Source of the DNA: Mycolicibacterium sphagni
GTDB taxonomy: Bacteria; Actinomycetota; Actinomycetes; Mycobacteriales; Mycobacteriaceae
Assembly (NCBI RefSeq): GCF_002250655.1
Contig: NZ_NOZR01000023.1
Span: 45,904-109,903, forward strand
DNA length: 64,000 nt
Direction of reading: 5' to 3'
The translations under genes were made by a program, and so were the position numbers. The notes under the pieces are model-generated. The model saw only the letters and a program-made list of their open reading frames with translations, had not been told where the DNA came from and searched no databases. Positions 25,472 through 33,564 of the stretch are shown piece after piece (positions within the stretch are counted from its first letter, which is position 1; each line of letters begins with the position of its first letter).

Positions 25472-25957
25472 TCAGGCCGGTTGGCCGTAGACCGCCACCA
25501 GGACCGAGCGGTCCAGGCTGTTCACTGACCAGACTCCGATCGCGGTGTTGGCGCAGTCCGACATGATCGCGAAATCAGCGGGGTCGTAATACCACTGGTT
25601 GATGACGTCAAGGTTGTTGATGGCCAGGGCGGGGTTGATGGCCACCGTCTGGGCGACCTTACCTGTGAAACCAGCTGCGGCAGCGCGGCTCTGCGGCGTG
25701 GAGCCGTCCGATCCGAGATCACCGTCCAGGGCCCGATTGTTGAGGACGTCGTTGGCGTGCCATTCGGCCGCTTGGGTGAGGGCGGGGTCCTTCTTGATGT
25801 TCGTCGAGCACCCCGCCTGATGCTGGACGGTATAGACGTTGGCGACCACGCCATTGTTGAGGCGAGTGTTGTCGGCATGCGCGGCGGGCGCACCGGCGAC
25901 GGCAAGCAGAGTCGCCGCGCCGGCCGCGGTAGCTGCGTGAATAGCTTTGTTTCCCAA
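25472..25957 (-). CDS. Secreted CAP-domain (SCP/PR1-like) protein
   Basis: This 161-residue protein starts with a clear signal peptide (AATAAGAATLLAVAGAPAAHA, cleavage after AHA at about residue 28). A compact CAP-like domain follows: VYTVQHQAGCSTNIKKDPAL, LTQAAEWHANDVL, and the C-terminal ANTAIGVWSVNSLDRSVLVA. Two Cys could form a disulfide. Small mycobacterial CAP proteins of this type are exported; their function is unknown. It starts 12 bases after the stop of the DUF732 gene upstream, so the two form a small operon of secreted proteins. Confidence 0.85.
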   Translation of the reverse strand: MGNKAIHAATAAGAATLLAVAGAPAAHADNTRLNNGVVANVYTVQHQAGCSTNIKKDPALTQAAEWHANDVLNNRALDGDLGSDGSTPQSRAAAAGFTGKVAQTVAINPALAINNLDVINQWYYDPADFAIMSDCANTAIGVWSVNSLDRSVLVAVYGQPA

Positions 25958-25969
25958 CGTCTTTCCTTA

Positions 25970-26332
25970 CTACACGGATGGGACGTAGCCAGCCGCGGAC
26001 CGGCGCAGTTGCCAGATCGCGGCGGGGCACAGCTCCTGAGCGGACTGGCTGATCAGGTACGATGCCTGGAACTCGTCGGTGGTGGCGAAGGCGGACTTGA
26101 TGGTGTTGACTAGCTGGCCGTAACTCACCCCGGAATTGATCTGATCGCAGATGCCGTGGCCGTAGGCCAGCGCGGCGTCGGCATTGGGGAAGTTGTATCC
26201 CGGCCGGACCGTGACGTTGACGAGGTAGCCGATGTTGTCGGCGTGTGCGGGCTGCGCCGTGGTCAGGACACCGACGGTGCCTAGTGCGGCGACGGTGCCG
26301 GCGATCAGCAGGCGGGTTGCGGGGGTGCGCAT
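25970..26332 (-). CDS. Secreted DUF732 protein
   Basis: This 120-residue protein has a signal peptide (LLIAGTVAALGTVGVLTTAQ then PAHA) and the DUF732 core (PNADAALAYGHGICDQINSG, SYGQLVNTIKSAF, QASYLISQSAQELCPAAIWQ). Two conserved Cys (in GICDQI and ELCP) are likely bridged. DUF732 proteins are small exported helical proteins of unknown role, common in mycobacteria. ATG 26332 is preferred over one six codons upstream because it begins the signal peptide with a basic residue, as usual. Confidence 0.88.
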   Translation of the reverse strand: MRTPATRLLIAGTVAALGTVGVLTTAQPAHADNIGYLVNVTVRPGYNFPNADAALAYGHGICDQINSGVSYGQLVNTIKSAFATTDEFQASYLISQSAQELCPAAIWQLRRSAAGYVPSV

Positions 26333-26464
26333 GTCGCTATTGTGCTCCATAAGTGATCGGTGCGGGTCGGGGAGCGCTGGGCATCGGCTGCAATAGACGT
26401 CGACGCATTCCGTGGTGATCTACTGTCCGCTGTGATCCACCATCCCTTGGGCCATAATCTCTCA

Positions 26465-26932
26465 GTGGACTCATCCCCTGGTGTGGAGGCCATCGCGGCG
26501 TGGCTCGAGCAGTCTGCCCTACTCAACATTCGCCAACTCGCGGACCGCAGTGAATTCAATGTCACGGCATTGGATGTCCTGCACAGGTTGGATACCGCGG
26601 GTCCTGTCCGCCTGACTGCGCTGGCCGCCGCTGCTGGCGTCAGTCAACCATCGATGTCCCAGCTGATTCGGCGGCTCGAGTGTCGTGGGATGACCCAACG
26701 CACGACTGACACCAGTGATGGACGGGCAACCTTGGTGACAATTACCGACGTTGGCCGCGACATGGTCCGGCAGCGTCGGCGAGACCTCGCAGAGCGATTG
26801 GCTGCCCTCCTTGCGACGCTCCCCATCAATGATCGAGCCGGACTTGAATTAGCGGCCCGGGTCGCGCTGCCGCTTATCACCCGATTGACCGCCGTTGAAG
26901 CGTCGAATGCCGCTCAGCGGGTTCCCCGTTGA
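26465..26932 (+). CDS. MarR-family transcriptional regulator
   Basis: This is a winged-helix protein of about 155 residues: VLHRLDTAGPVRLTALAAAA, GVSQPSMSQLIRRLECRG (recognition helix) and the wing DTSDGRATLVTITDVGRDMV. A dimerisation helix follows. The start is uncertain: GTG 26465 leaves a 130-base divergent promoter region, while GTG 26432 or 26360 would lengthen the N-terminus. It is divergent from the DUF732-CAP pair, which it may control. MarR proteins usually respond to small phenolic or lipophilic ligands. Confidence 0.85.
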   Translation: MDSSPGVEAIAAWLEQSALLNIRQLADRSEFNVTALDVLHRLDTAGPVRLTALAAAAGVSQPSMSQLIRRLECRGMTQRTTDTSDGRATLVTITDVGRDMVRQRRRDLAERLAALLATLPINDRAGLELAARVALPLITRLTAVEASNAAQRVPR

Positions 26933-27589
26933 GGGAGTGCTGAGCAGCGGATCCTGCCCGACCAGGGCTTGTCGCCGGACCGTGACGCTGAGTTCCCGCC
27001 GCGATCCGCCCGATGACGTCTTTTCCGTGTTGGGCTCACATGAGCACGGCATGGAGTCCTGATTTACGGCGTCAAGGCTGCGCAATCTCACGTCACAACA
27101 GCGGCCCTAGACTAAGCGGCGTTGTCGCACTTGCAACGAGCCCAAGAAGGTTGAGTCCACCGTGTTACGCCGGTGCGCGCGATACACGCCAGGTGAGCAA
27201 TCTGATGGTTTCGGTAATTTCCTGTTTTGGCGGGCAGCAGCGCACGGCCCTGACTCAATACGGAGGCGAAATACGTTGCCAACGTTTATATTAGGCGTCC
27301 TTGTCGGCACTCTTCTGCGTCGGACCTCCGTCGGGCGGGGAAGTCACAATTGTCAGCCTGCGGGTTGACCGTGAAGCTTTCGGCTCGACCTAGAGCCAGG
27401 CGCACGATTGCTGCGCTTGAGGACAGCTCGCAGCAGCACGCGCACCGCCATTCTCAGCGGATAGCACAGGAGATCTCGGTGCCGTTTTTGCCTGGCGCAA
27501 CAGATAGCTTGCCGAACGGCAACCCTGACTAAGCCCGCGGGGTACAGCGCGGTGAGTGAGGCGACGCGGCTCGATCCGGCCGGGCTTGA
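26933..27589. other. Intergenic region without recognisable gene
   Basis: About 650 bases after the MarR gene. Open frames here are short and show no protein features I can recognise on either strand. It may be eroded sequence next to the insertion-sequence relic. Confidence 0.4.
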
Positions 27590-27772
27590 TGACAGCGGAT
27601 GTACGGGTGCTCCGGTCAGGGTGATAGCGGCTCCCCGAGAGCCCATGGTGTCGTGCACGATCAGCGTGTCCACCGTGGTTTCGACGGGCAACTCGAAGTT
27701 GACGGTGGTGTCGAGCGTCTCGCCTTTGGCGATGTCTTGTGTGGGGTGTTCGTTCGGTAGCGCGACTGCGGC
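27590..27772 (-). pseudogene. C-terminal fragment of an exported DUF4352/MPT63-like protein
   Basis: The minus strand reads DIAKGETLDTTVNFELPVET followed by VDTLIVHDTMGSRGAAITL. This resembles the last strands of small secreted immunoglobulin-like mycobacterial proteins (pattern FdvP..t..d.i.LHDs..s.GV.v.L). It directly abuts the IS3-family relic, and no N-terminus is present. The match is from pattern memory only. Confidence 0.35.
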
Positions 27773-27779
27773 GAGCCCG

Positions 27780-28332
27780 TGTGACCATGGTGGTCGCGAC
27801 GCCCCAGCGCCACCTTTAGCGCGGTGGTGACCATGGCAGTGTCCTTGGTCTTGGCGACCTGCCAGCCCATGATGGCCCGCGAGAAACAATCGATGACCAG
27901 TGCGACGTAGACGAAGCCCGACCAGGTCGGCACGTAGGTGAAGTTGGTGACCCAGTTGCGGTAGGTCCGTGGGTCGACCTGCACACCGTTCTCGGTGAGA
28001 AAGCGGCAGATCGACTCGACCCGGTATCCGGCCACCCGCGTGTGGTCGTTGAATCCGCAGATCAGCGATGGAGCGGGTCGAGCTCCCGCGCGAAGAAAAT
28101 CGAGGCCGCCTTCAGAATCTCGTTGGCCTCCTTGAGATCCCGGTTCTCCCACTCAAGCTCGCGGATGCGCTGCGCCTCGGCAGTCGTGACACCCGGACGT
28201 TGGCTGGCACGTTGGCCTGCAACACCCACCGGCGCAGCGACTCCGCACCAACACCGACCGATACTCACCGAGATGATCGAGCACCATCCCCACTGCAGGC
28301 TCACGCTGCTCGACCGGGTAATGCTTAGCCAT
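27780..28332 (-). mobile_element. IS3-family insertion sequence relic
   Basis: OrfA begins at ATG 28332 (MAKHYPVEQREPAVGMVLDH), loses its middle to deletion and frameshift, and resumes as RPGVTTAEAQRIRELEWENR and LKEANEILKAASIFFARELD, ending at 28062. OrfB follows (TRVAGYRVESICRFLTENGV and RTYRNW), then jumps in frame to VTNFTYVPTWSGFVYVALVI and FSRAIMGWQVAKTKDTAMVT before breaking down near 27780. The jump removes about 80 residues of OrfB. The second half of the integrase core with the last catalytic acid is missing, so the element is inactive. Confidence 0.85.
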
Positions 28333-28434
28333 ACTCACCATCCTTCACACAGAAGGAAGCGGCATCAAACCCGGAACGGTTCAGGCCGTCCGCGGACAGG
28401 TGCGCAGAGTACCCCGGCGCATGTTCGTGGCTAA

Positions 28435-28449
28435 TGATGATTATCATCA
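28435..28449. promoter_or_regulatory. Perfect 15-bp palindrome, Fur/Zur-box-like
   Basis: TGATGAT-T-ATCATCA is a perfect palindrome around a central T in an AT-rich patch just outside the IS relic. The shape recalls Fur-family (Fur/Zur) operators. No start codon of a recognised gene follows it closely, so it may be an orphaned operator. Confidence 0.3.
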
Positions 28450-28587
28450 AAATGAGGTCGAATAGTCGAAGAGCAACCACGAGTCCGCCAAACGTTCTGT
28501 CACGGTGACGATTTGACCGGGCCCAAGAAATAGTCTTCGTCTGCTGTACCGCATTGCCTCAATGGCTTGGCCCTCGACGGGCCGAGT

Positions 28588-28866
28588 TCATCGCGTCGAT
28601 GTAGTCGATTGCACATTCGGATGAGATAACACCGTCATGAGGTCGTCGCACAATGTCTCGCACAGTTCGCGCTGATAGCCCGGTAGGTTGGGCGCTTGAC
28701 ACATTAATTGATCATATAATCTCTGTTGGAAGAGCGTAAATATCGTTGTGACACAGCACATCTCGAACCTACTCGTAACCTGCGTATTTGCCGCGTTCGA
28801 TCTGAACTGATTCTCGGGTAGCAGATTTCCTCGAGCATCTACAACACTCGGTACCCATGACGTCAT
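28588..28866 (-). CDS. Small ORF of unknown function
   Basis: A 92-codon frame of lower GC than its surroundings. Its second half (TTIFTLFQQRLYDQLMCQAP, LPGYQRELCETLCDDLMTVL) looks helical and Cys-rich and could be the end of a larger protein, perhaps a regulator's effector domain. I do not recognise it. It lies between the IS relic and the aldehyde dehydrogenase gene; the rest of the 630-base gap is empty apart from the palindrome at 28435. Confidence 0.25.
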   Translation of the reverse strand: MTSWVPSVVDARGNLLPENQFRSNAANTQVTSRFEMCCVTTIFTLFQQRLYDQLMCQAPNLPGYQRELCETLCDDLMTVLSHPNVQSTTSTR

Positions 28867-28972
28867 CTGGGTTTCCCGCCCGGTAGTCTGAGGTGGCGTC
28901 AGCCAACCAGCGCGCTGTGCGGAGAGAACATCGGAACTCAGCTCTCGGCACCCTGGCTGTGCTTCCGCCCAG

Positions 28973-30538
28973 TCAACGGGCTTTGAGACCGAGACGGCGT
29001 CGCCAGTCGTGCATCTCCACCAACCGGAGCACCGTGGCGGTCACCTTCGCCTTGCGCGGAGAGTACGGGTACCAATGCGTCTCGTTATCGAGGTGGACCC
29101 GCTCGCTCACGAACGCCTGCTGGCGGCAGTACTTACGGATACTGTTCGGACCGCCGAAACGGTGTCCCAGACCCGATTGCTTCCAGCCGCCCATCGGCAG
29201 CGGGAACTGAAACACGTTCGTCATAGCGTTGTTGATGTTCACTCCACCGGCCTCGAGCTGGGCACCCACCCTCTCGGCACGTTCCTCGGACGCTGTCCAC
29301 ACACTGCTGCCCAGACCGTAGATGCTGTCGTTGGCCAGCGCGACGGCGGCGTCCTCGTCGGGCACCTTCATGATGGGCAGCAGGGGGCCGAAGGTTTCAT
29401 CACGCATACAGCTCATCGTGTGGTCCACGTCGACCAAAATCGTCGCCGGGAAGAACAGCCCGGTCGCTGCACGCGTCCCGCCGGTCAGCACGCGTGCGCC
29501 TTTGGCGACGGCGTCGGCGACCTGACGCTCGACGAGCTCCAACTGGGTCTCGGTTGCCATCGCCCCGAATTCGGCGGTGAAGCTGCCTTGCGCATCGTGG
29601 CCCTGACGCATCGTGGCGACCTCGTCGACGAGACGGCTGACGAACTCGTCGTACACCGGTGCTTCGACGTAGATGCGTTCGACGGCGATGCAGGACTGGC
29701 CGGCGTTGAATAACCCGCCCCAGATGGCGCCGCGGATGGCGCGTTTCATAGGGGCGTCGGACAACACGATCATGGCGTCCTTGCCGCCGAGTTCCAGGCT
29801 TGACGGGATCAGTCGTTCGGCGCAGCGCATGCCGATTCGCCGACCCGTGGCGGTCGATCCAGTGAACTGCACCATGTCCACGGTATCGACGACGGCCTGG
29901 CCGGTGGGGCCCCGGCCGGTCGCACAACCCAGTATCGGGGGCGCGCCGATCTCCTCATTCCATGCGCGTACACATTCAGCCCAGGCCAGCGGCGTTTCCT
30001 CAGATGGCTTGGACAGGACGGCTGCACCCGCCATCAACGCCCCGGGGACGTCCATGAACGGCATGCCCAGTGGGTAATTCCACGGCGTGATGACTCCGAC
30101 GAGTTGGTAGGGCCGGTGCCTGATCCGGAGATCTTTCGTGAGTGACGCCGGACCATGTGGCCGACGCGTCTCATCGGCGAGGAAGGCGGCGCCATGTTTG
30201 GTGACGTAATTGATGACCTCCATAGCCACCATCAACTCGAGCTGCGAATCGCCCCAGGACTTGCCGGCTTCCCGATGCACCAGCCCGAGGACGTGATCCT
30301 GGTTGTCGACGATCCAGTCGAGCCAGTTACGCAGGAGACGTGCTCTTGCCTTGGGACTCAGCGCCTCCCAGTCCGGCTGCGCGGATCGCAACGCGTCCGC
30401 CAGCGCGCTAACGTCGGCGGCGGACATATCCGGAGTGGTTCCCACCAAGGAACCGTCGGCCGGGTTTCGCACCTCGACGTGTGGGTCGGTCCGGTTCCCA
30501 TCAGTCGCGCCCGTCGTTGTGCCTTCGGTCGTTTGCAT
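28973..30538 (-). CDS. Aldehyde dehydrogenase (succinate-semialdehyde-dehydrogenase-like)
   Basis: This 521-residue ALDH superfamily member oxidises an aldehyde to the acid with NAD(P). Visible motifs are GVITPWNYPLGMP (oxyanion Asn in PWN), KPSEETPL, the cofactor loop QFTGSTATGR, the general-base Glu in LELGGKDAM and the nucleophile Cys in NAGQSCIAVERIYV (about residue 290). The C-terminal oligomerisation segment has GGWKQSGLG. It is the first gene of the catabolic cluster in minus orientation, with an SDR and an alcohol dehydrogenase upstream, which suggests stepwise oxidation of an alcohol to an acid that is then CoA-activated. The family also includes coniferyl-aldehyde-type enzymes; the substrate is not determined. 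Confidence 0.92.
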   Translation of the reverse strand: MQTTEGTTTGATDGNRTDPHVEVRNPADGSLVGTTPDMSAADVSALADALRSAQPDWEALSPKARARLLRNWLDWIVDNQDHVLGLVHREAGKSWGDSQLELMVAMEVINYVTKHGAAFLADETRRPHGPASLTKDLRIRHRPYQLVGVITPWNYPLGMPFMDVPGALMAGAAVLSKPSEETPLAWAECVRAWNEEIGAPPILGCATGRGPTGQAVVDTVDMVQFTGSTATGRRIGMRCAERLIPSSLELGGKDAMIVLSDAPMKRAIRGAIWGGLFNAGQSCIAVERIYVEAPVYDEFVSRLVDEVATMRQGHDAQGSFTAEFGAMATETQLELVERQVADAVAKGARVLTGGTRAATGLFFPATILVDVDHTMSCMRDETFGPLLPIMKVPDEDAAVALANDSIYGLGSSVWTASEERAERVGAQLEAGGVNINNAMTNVFQFPLPMGGWKQSGLGHRFGGPNSIRKYCRQQAFVSERVHLDNETHWYPYSPRKAKVTATVLRLVEMHDWRRRLGLKAR

Positions 30539-30665
30539 AAGCGAGGTCCTCGCCTTCGTTGTCGGTCGGTCTGCCGTGGCTCCGGCGCCGAATGCGCGTC
30601 AGTGCCGCCGATGGTTGTAGTGAATCGCTGAAGACGGCAGCACCTCGTGTCGGCCCCGGGCACGG

Positions 30666-31562
30666 TCAGCCGGCGACAGTGGGTAACAATCCCAGTTCGC
30701 CGGCGGCGTTTCGCGGCACGGTGTAGCCGTCCTCGGCGAGGATGCGTGCTTCGTTGTCGCGAATTGCCTCGATGGTGGGCTCGTCGAGGAACACTCCTGG
30801 CCCTATCGCGGTGAAGGCGCGTGCGACCCGGCCGCCGAACGCGCTGAGGATCTCACCGTTGAGGGCACAGTCCTCGTGGACAAGCCACGCAGCCACCGGC
30901 GCGACCAGCGCGGGGTCGAGGCGCTGGGCAAGGGGCCCAAGGATGTCCTCGGTCATCGCGGTGCAGGCGACCGGTGCCAGGATGTTAGCGGTAACTCCCT
31001 TTTTGCGGCCTTCCTGGGCAAGCGCTCGCGCGAACCCGACGAGGCCTGCCTTGGCCGCGCAATAGTTGGCCTGACCGAAGTTGCCGAACAGTCCCGCGGC
31101 CGACGTCGTGACCAGGATTCGGCCGTACCCCTGCTCGCGCATGTGCGCAAAAGCCGGCCGGCTAATCCACATCGCGCCGCGCAGGTGCACGTCCAGGACG
31201 GCGTCGATCTGCTCGTCGGACATCTTGTGAAACGTTGAGTCGCGGAGGATCCCGGCGTTGTTGATTAGGATGTCGAGCCGACCGAACTCGGAGATGGTGT
31301 TGCTTACCAGGTTCGCGGCGCCGGCCCGGTCGGCGACCGAGTCCAGGTTCGCCACGGCTGACCCGCCGGCGTCGACGATCTCGGCCACCACCGAGTTGGC
31401 AGGTCTGCGGTCAACGCCGGCACGGACCGGCGCCGGGTCGTTGACGACGACAGTGGCGCCCCGGGCGGCCAGCAGCAGGGCGTGCTCGCGGCCAAGGCCG
31501 CCTCCAGCGCCGGTGACGATGGCGATGCGCCCGTCGAAGCGCAGCTCCGGTGGATCGGTCAC
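30666..31562 (-). CDS. SDR, HSD17B4-like 3-hydroxyacyl-CoA dehydrogenase
   Basis: This 298-residue SDR has the cofactor site IVTGAGGGLGREHALLLAAR, NNAGILRDSTFHKM, the catalytic Ser in TTSAAGLFGNFGQ, and YCAAK with Tyr and Lys. The length and the C-terminal extension (ALNGEILSAFGGRVARAFTA) match the dehydrogenase domain of peroxisomal multifunctional enzyme type 2, which oxidises 3-hydroxyacyl-CoA including steroid side-chain intermediates. GTG 31562 is chosen because AAGGAG precedes it and the protein then begins just before the Rossmann fold. The adjacent ADH stop is 18 bases upstream. The fragment at 1296-1637 is a relic of a paralogue. Confidence 0.9.
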   Translation of the reverse strand: MTDPPELRFDGRIAIVTGAGGGLGREHALLLAARGATVVVNDPAPVRAGVDRRPANSVVAEIVDAGGSAVANLDSVADRAGAANLVSNTISEFGRLDILINNAGILRDSTFHKMSDEQIDAVLDVHLRGAMWISRPAFAHMREQGYGRILVTTSAAGLFGNFGQANYCAAKAGLVGFARALAQEGRKKGVTANILAPVACTAMTEDILGPLAQRLDPALVAPVAAWLVHEDCALNGEILSAFGGRVARAFTAIGPGVFLDEPTIEAIRDNEARILAEDGYTVPRNAAGELGLLPTVAG

Positions 31563-31579
31563 GATTTCTCCTTGGTCGC

Positions 31580-32695
31580 TCAGTGGTCGTGGATGATCAC
31601 GCCGCGGATGTTCTTGCCGTCCGCGAGATCTTGGTAGCCCTGATTGACGTCGTCGAGCTTGTAGACGGTGGTGACGAGCTCGTCGAGCAGGAGGTGACCA
31701 GTCTGATACAGGCTGATGAGATGGGGGATGTCGGCAAAGGGGTTGCCGCCCCCGAACACGTTGCCGAGCAACTGTTTCTGGTAAAGCGTGAATTCCTGCA
31801 AGGGCAGCTCCACCTCGGCGACGTCCCATGGCGACACCGAGGTGATCACTGCGCGGCCGGCCTTGGACAGCAGTGCCGTCAGCTCGCCGATCAGCTGGCC
31901 CGAGGCGACGCCCACCGTGAGGATGGCGACGTCGGCCATCCGGCCCGCGGTGAGTTCGGTGAGCATCGCCTGCGCGCGGCCGGTGGTGGGCGCGGTGTGG
32001 GTGGCGCCGAACGTGCGGGCCTGGTCGCGTTTGAACTCGACCGGATCGACAGCGATGATGCGTTGCGCGCCGGCAAGTCGGGCACCCTGGATGGCGTTCA
32101 CCCCGATTCCGCCCGCGCCGACGACGACGACGGTCTCGCCCGCGCGGACCTGGCCGATGTGCACCGCCGAGCCCCAGCCGGTCGTGACTCCACAGCCCAC
32201 CAGGCAGGCTTTGTCCAGTGGCACGTCGTCGGGAATCTTGACCACCGAACTCTCGTGCACCACGGCATGTCCGGCGAAGGTCCCGAGCAGCGACATTGCC
32301 CCGAGGTCCTGGCCGTTGGCGTGGGCCCGGTAGCCGCCGTCCTCGATCATCGTTCCCTGCATCAGGAACTGGCCCAGGTCACATAGGTTCTGCCGGCCGG
32401 TGGAACACCATTCGCAGCGCCCGCAGGCGGGCATGAACGACAGCACTACGTGATCGCCCACGGCCAGTCCGGTCACCGCCGAGCCGACCTCCTCGATGAT
32501 TCCCGCGCCCTCATGCCCGCCGATCACCGGTGTCTGAATCTGGAGATCGCCGGTGCGGATGTGATCGTCGGAATGGCACAACCCACTGGCGACGATGCGG
32601 ATCAGGACCTCGTGCGGCAGCGGCGGGTCGAGTTCGATCTCCTCGATGCTCCAGGGTTCGCCCTGCTCCCACATGACCGCGGCCTTGGTTTTCAT
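31580..32695 (-). CDS. Zinc-dependent alcohol dehydrogenase, NDMA-dependent type
   Basis: This 371-residue MDR protein has a catalytic zinc site (GLCHSDDH, GGHEGAG) and a structural zinc loop with four Cys (CGRCEWCSTGRQNLC). The Rossmann motif is VVVGAGGIGVNAIQG. The overall pattern (MKTKAAVMWEQGEPWSIEEI start, GNVFGGGNPFADIP) matches mycobacterial NDMA-dependent, mycofactocin-linked alcohol dehydrogenases, in which the nicotinamide cofactor is tightly held. ATG 32695 is preferred because GGAGG lies 5 bases before it; another ATG directly precedes it. It is divergent from the SCP2-domain gene across a 215-base region with an AGTAA-N4-TTACT palindrome. Confidence 0.9.
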   Translation of the reverse strand: MKTKAAVMWEQGEPWSIEEIELDPPLPHEVLIRIVASGLCHSDDHIRTGDLQIQTPVIGGHEGAGIIEEVGSAVTGLAVGDHVVLSFMPACGRCEWCSTGRQNLCDLGQFLMQGTMIEDGGYRAHANGQDLGAMSLLGTFAGHAVVHESSVVKIPDDVPLDKACLVGCGVTTGWGSAVHIGQVRAGETVVVVGAGGIGVNAIQGARLAGAQRIIAVDPVEFKRDQARTFGATHTAPTTGRAQAMLTELTAGRMADVAILTVGVASGQLIGELTALLSKAGRAVITSVSPWDVAEVELPLQEFTLYQKQLLGNVFGGGNPFADIPHLISLYQTGHLLLDELVTTVYKLDDVNQGYQDLADGKNIRGVIIHDH

Positions 32696-32770
32696 CATCG
32701 CCTCCGTGACTGGCACCGCCGAGAAATAAACGCCCATTTCGGCCTTGCGGGAAAGCCGATCCAGCCGTAA

Positions 32771-32784
32771 AGTAATCGCTTACT
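32771..32784. promoter_or_regulatory. Palindromic operator candidate AGTAA-N4-TTACT
   Basis: AGTAATCGCTTACT is a perfect 5-bp inverted repeat with a 4-base spacer. It is centred between the divergent ADH (start 32695) and SCP2-domain (start 32911) genes. Related sequences occur upstream of 37190, 43666 and 49462, and between the two TetR genes near 42811. A TetR-type operator is the natural reading. Confidence 0.5.
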
Positions 32785-32910
32785 GCTCATATTGTCAAGC
32801 TCATGGGCTAGTGCGGATCGGCCCGCCAGTAATAGGGATTCGGCCGTCCAGTCCACCTCGACGGCGAGGAGGCCAGCCTCCTGCCGCCCCGCGCGAAAGG
32901 GATCTGCGCC

Positions 32911-33327
32911 ATGCCAGTATTCAGCTCGACCGACGAAGCCGAGGACGTCTTCGCGAAATTCATGGAGAAGGTGAGCTCCAGCGACGACCTCCGCCCGAAG
33001 TTCGTCAAGGCCAACACCTCGTTCCGGGTGAGCTACGTCGAACCCGATTGCGTGATCAGCCTCGACGCCACCCAGGATCCACCGGTGGTGAAGAGCGGCG
33101 ACGCCGCGCGCGCGGCGGACGTGCAGGTGGAGATGTCGATGTCCTCCGACGACGGCCACAAGTTCTGGCTCGGCGAGCTCAACGTCCCGATGGCGATGGC
33201 CAAGAAGAAGATCACCGTTCAAGGACCGATCGGGAAGTTGCTCAAGATGCTGCCGGCCCTGCAGCCGGCGTTCTCCCGGTACCGGGACTACCTGGAAGAG
33301 CGTGGCCTGCAGGACAAGCTGTCCTGA
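32911..33327 (+). CDS. SCP2 sterol-binding-domain protein
   Basis: This 138-residue protein consists of one SCP2-like domain: a helical N-terminus, sheet strands (TSFRVSYVEPDCVISLDATQ, ADVQVEMSMSSDDGHKFW) and C-terminal ITVQGPIGKLLKMLPAL. The fold forms a hydrophobic tunnel that binds sterols or fatty acyl chains. It opens the plus-strand operon, 6 bases before the ferredoxin start, suggesting a role in presenting a hydrophobic substrate to the following P450 or CoA enzymes. Start ATG 32911 is preceded by a GA-rich stretch (GAAAGGGA). Confidence 0.85.
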   Translation: MPVFSSTDEAEDVFAKFMEKVSSSDDLRPKFVKANTSFRVSYVEPDCVISLDATQDPPVVKSGDAARAADVQVEMSMSSDDGHKFWLGELNVPMAMAKKKITVQGPIGKLLKMLPALQPAFSRYRDYLEERGLQDKLS

Positions 33328-33333
33328 ATCCCG

Positions 33334-33564
33334 ATGGAGCTGTCGATTCTCAAGCGCGAGTGTTGCGGCCACGGCCGTTGTTTCACCTATTTCCCCCAGC
33401 TCTTCGAGCCCGACGAGGAGGGTCTCGGTCGGCCGCGCTTCGAGACCGTCCCCGCCGGGCAGGCACAGCTGGCCCGCCTTGCCGTCACGGAATGCCCGGA
33501 GCGGGCGATCGTCCTAACCACCACCCAACCCGACCGCAGCGTGTCTGGAGAGGACCAGCGATGA
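33334..33564 (+). CDS. Ferredoxin (3Fe-4S type), P450 partner
   Basis: This 76-residue ferredoxin has Cys ligands in ECCGHGRCF and the last ligand in the CP pair of TECPERAIVL, the 3Fe-4S arrangement common to mycobacterial P450 ferredoxins. It delivers electrons to the P450 whose ATG overlaps its stop (ATGA). Unlike the damaged homologue at 4213, all three ligands are present. Confidence 0.88.
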   Translation: MELSILKRECCGHGRCFTYFPQLFEPDEEGLGRPRFETVPAGQAQLARLAVTECPERAIVLTTTQPDRSVSGEDQR

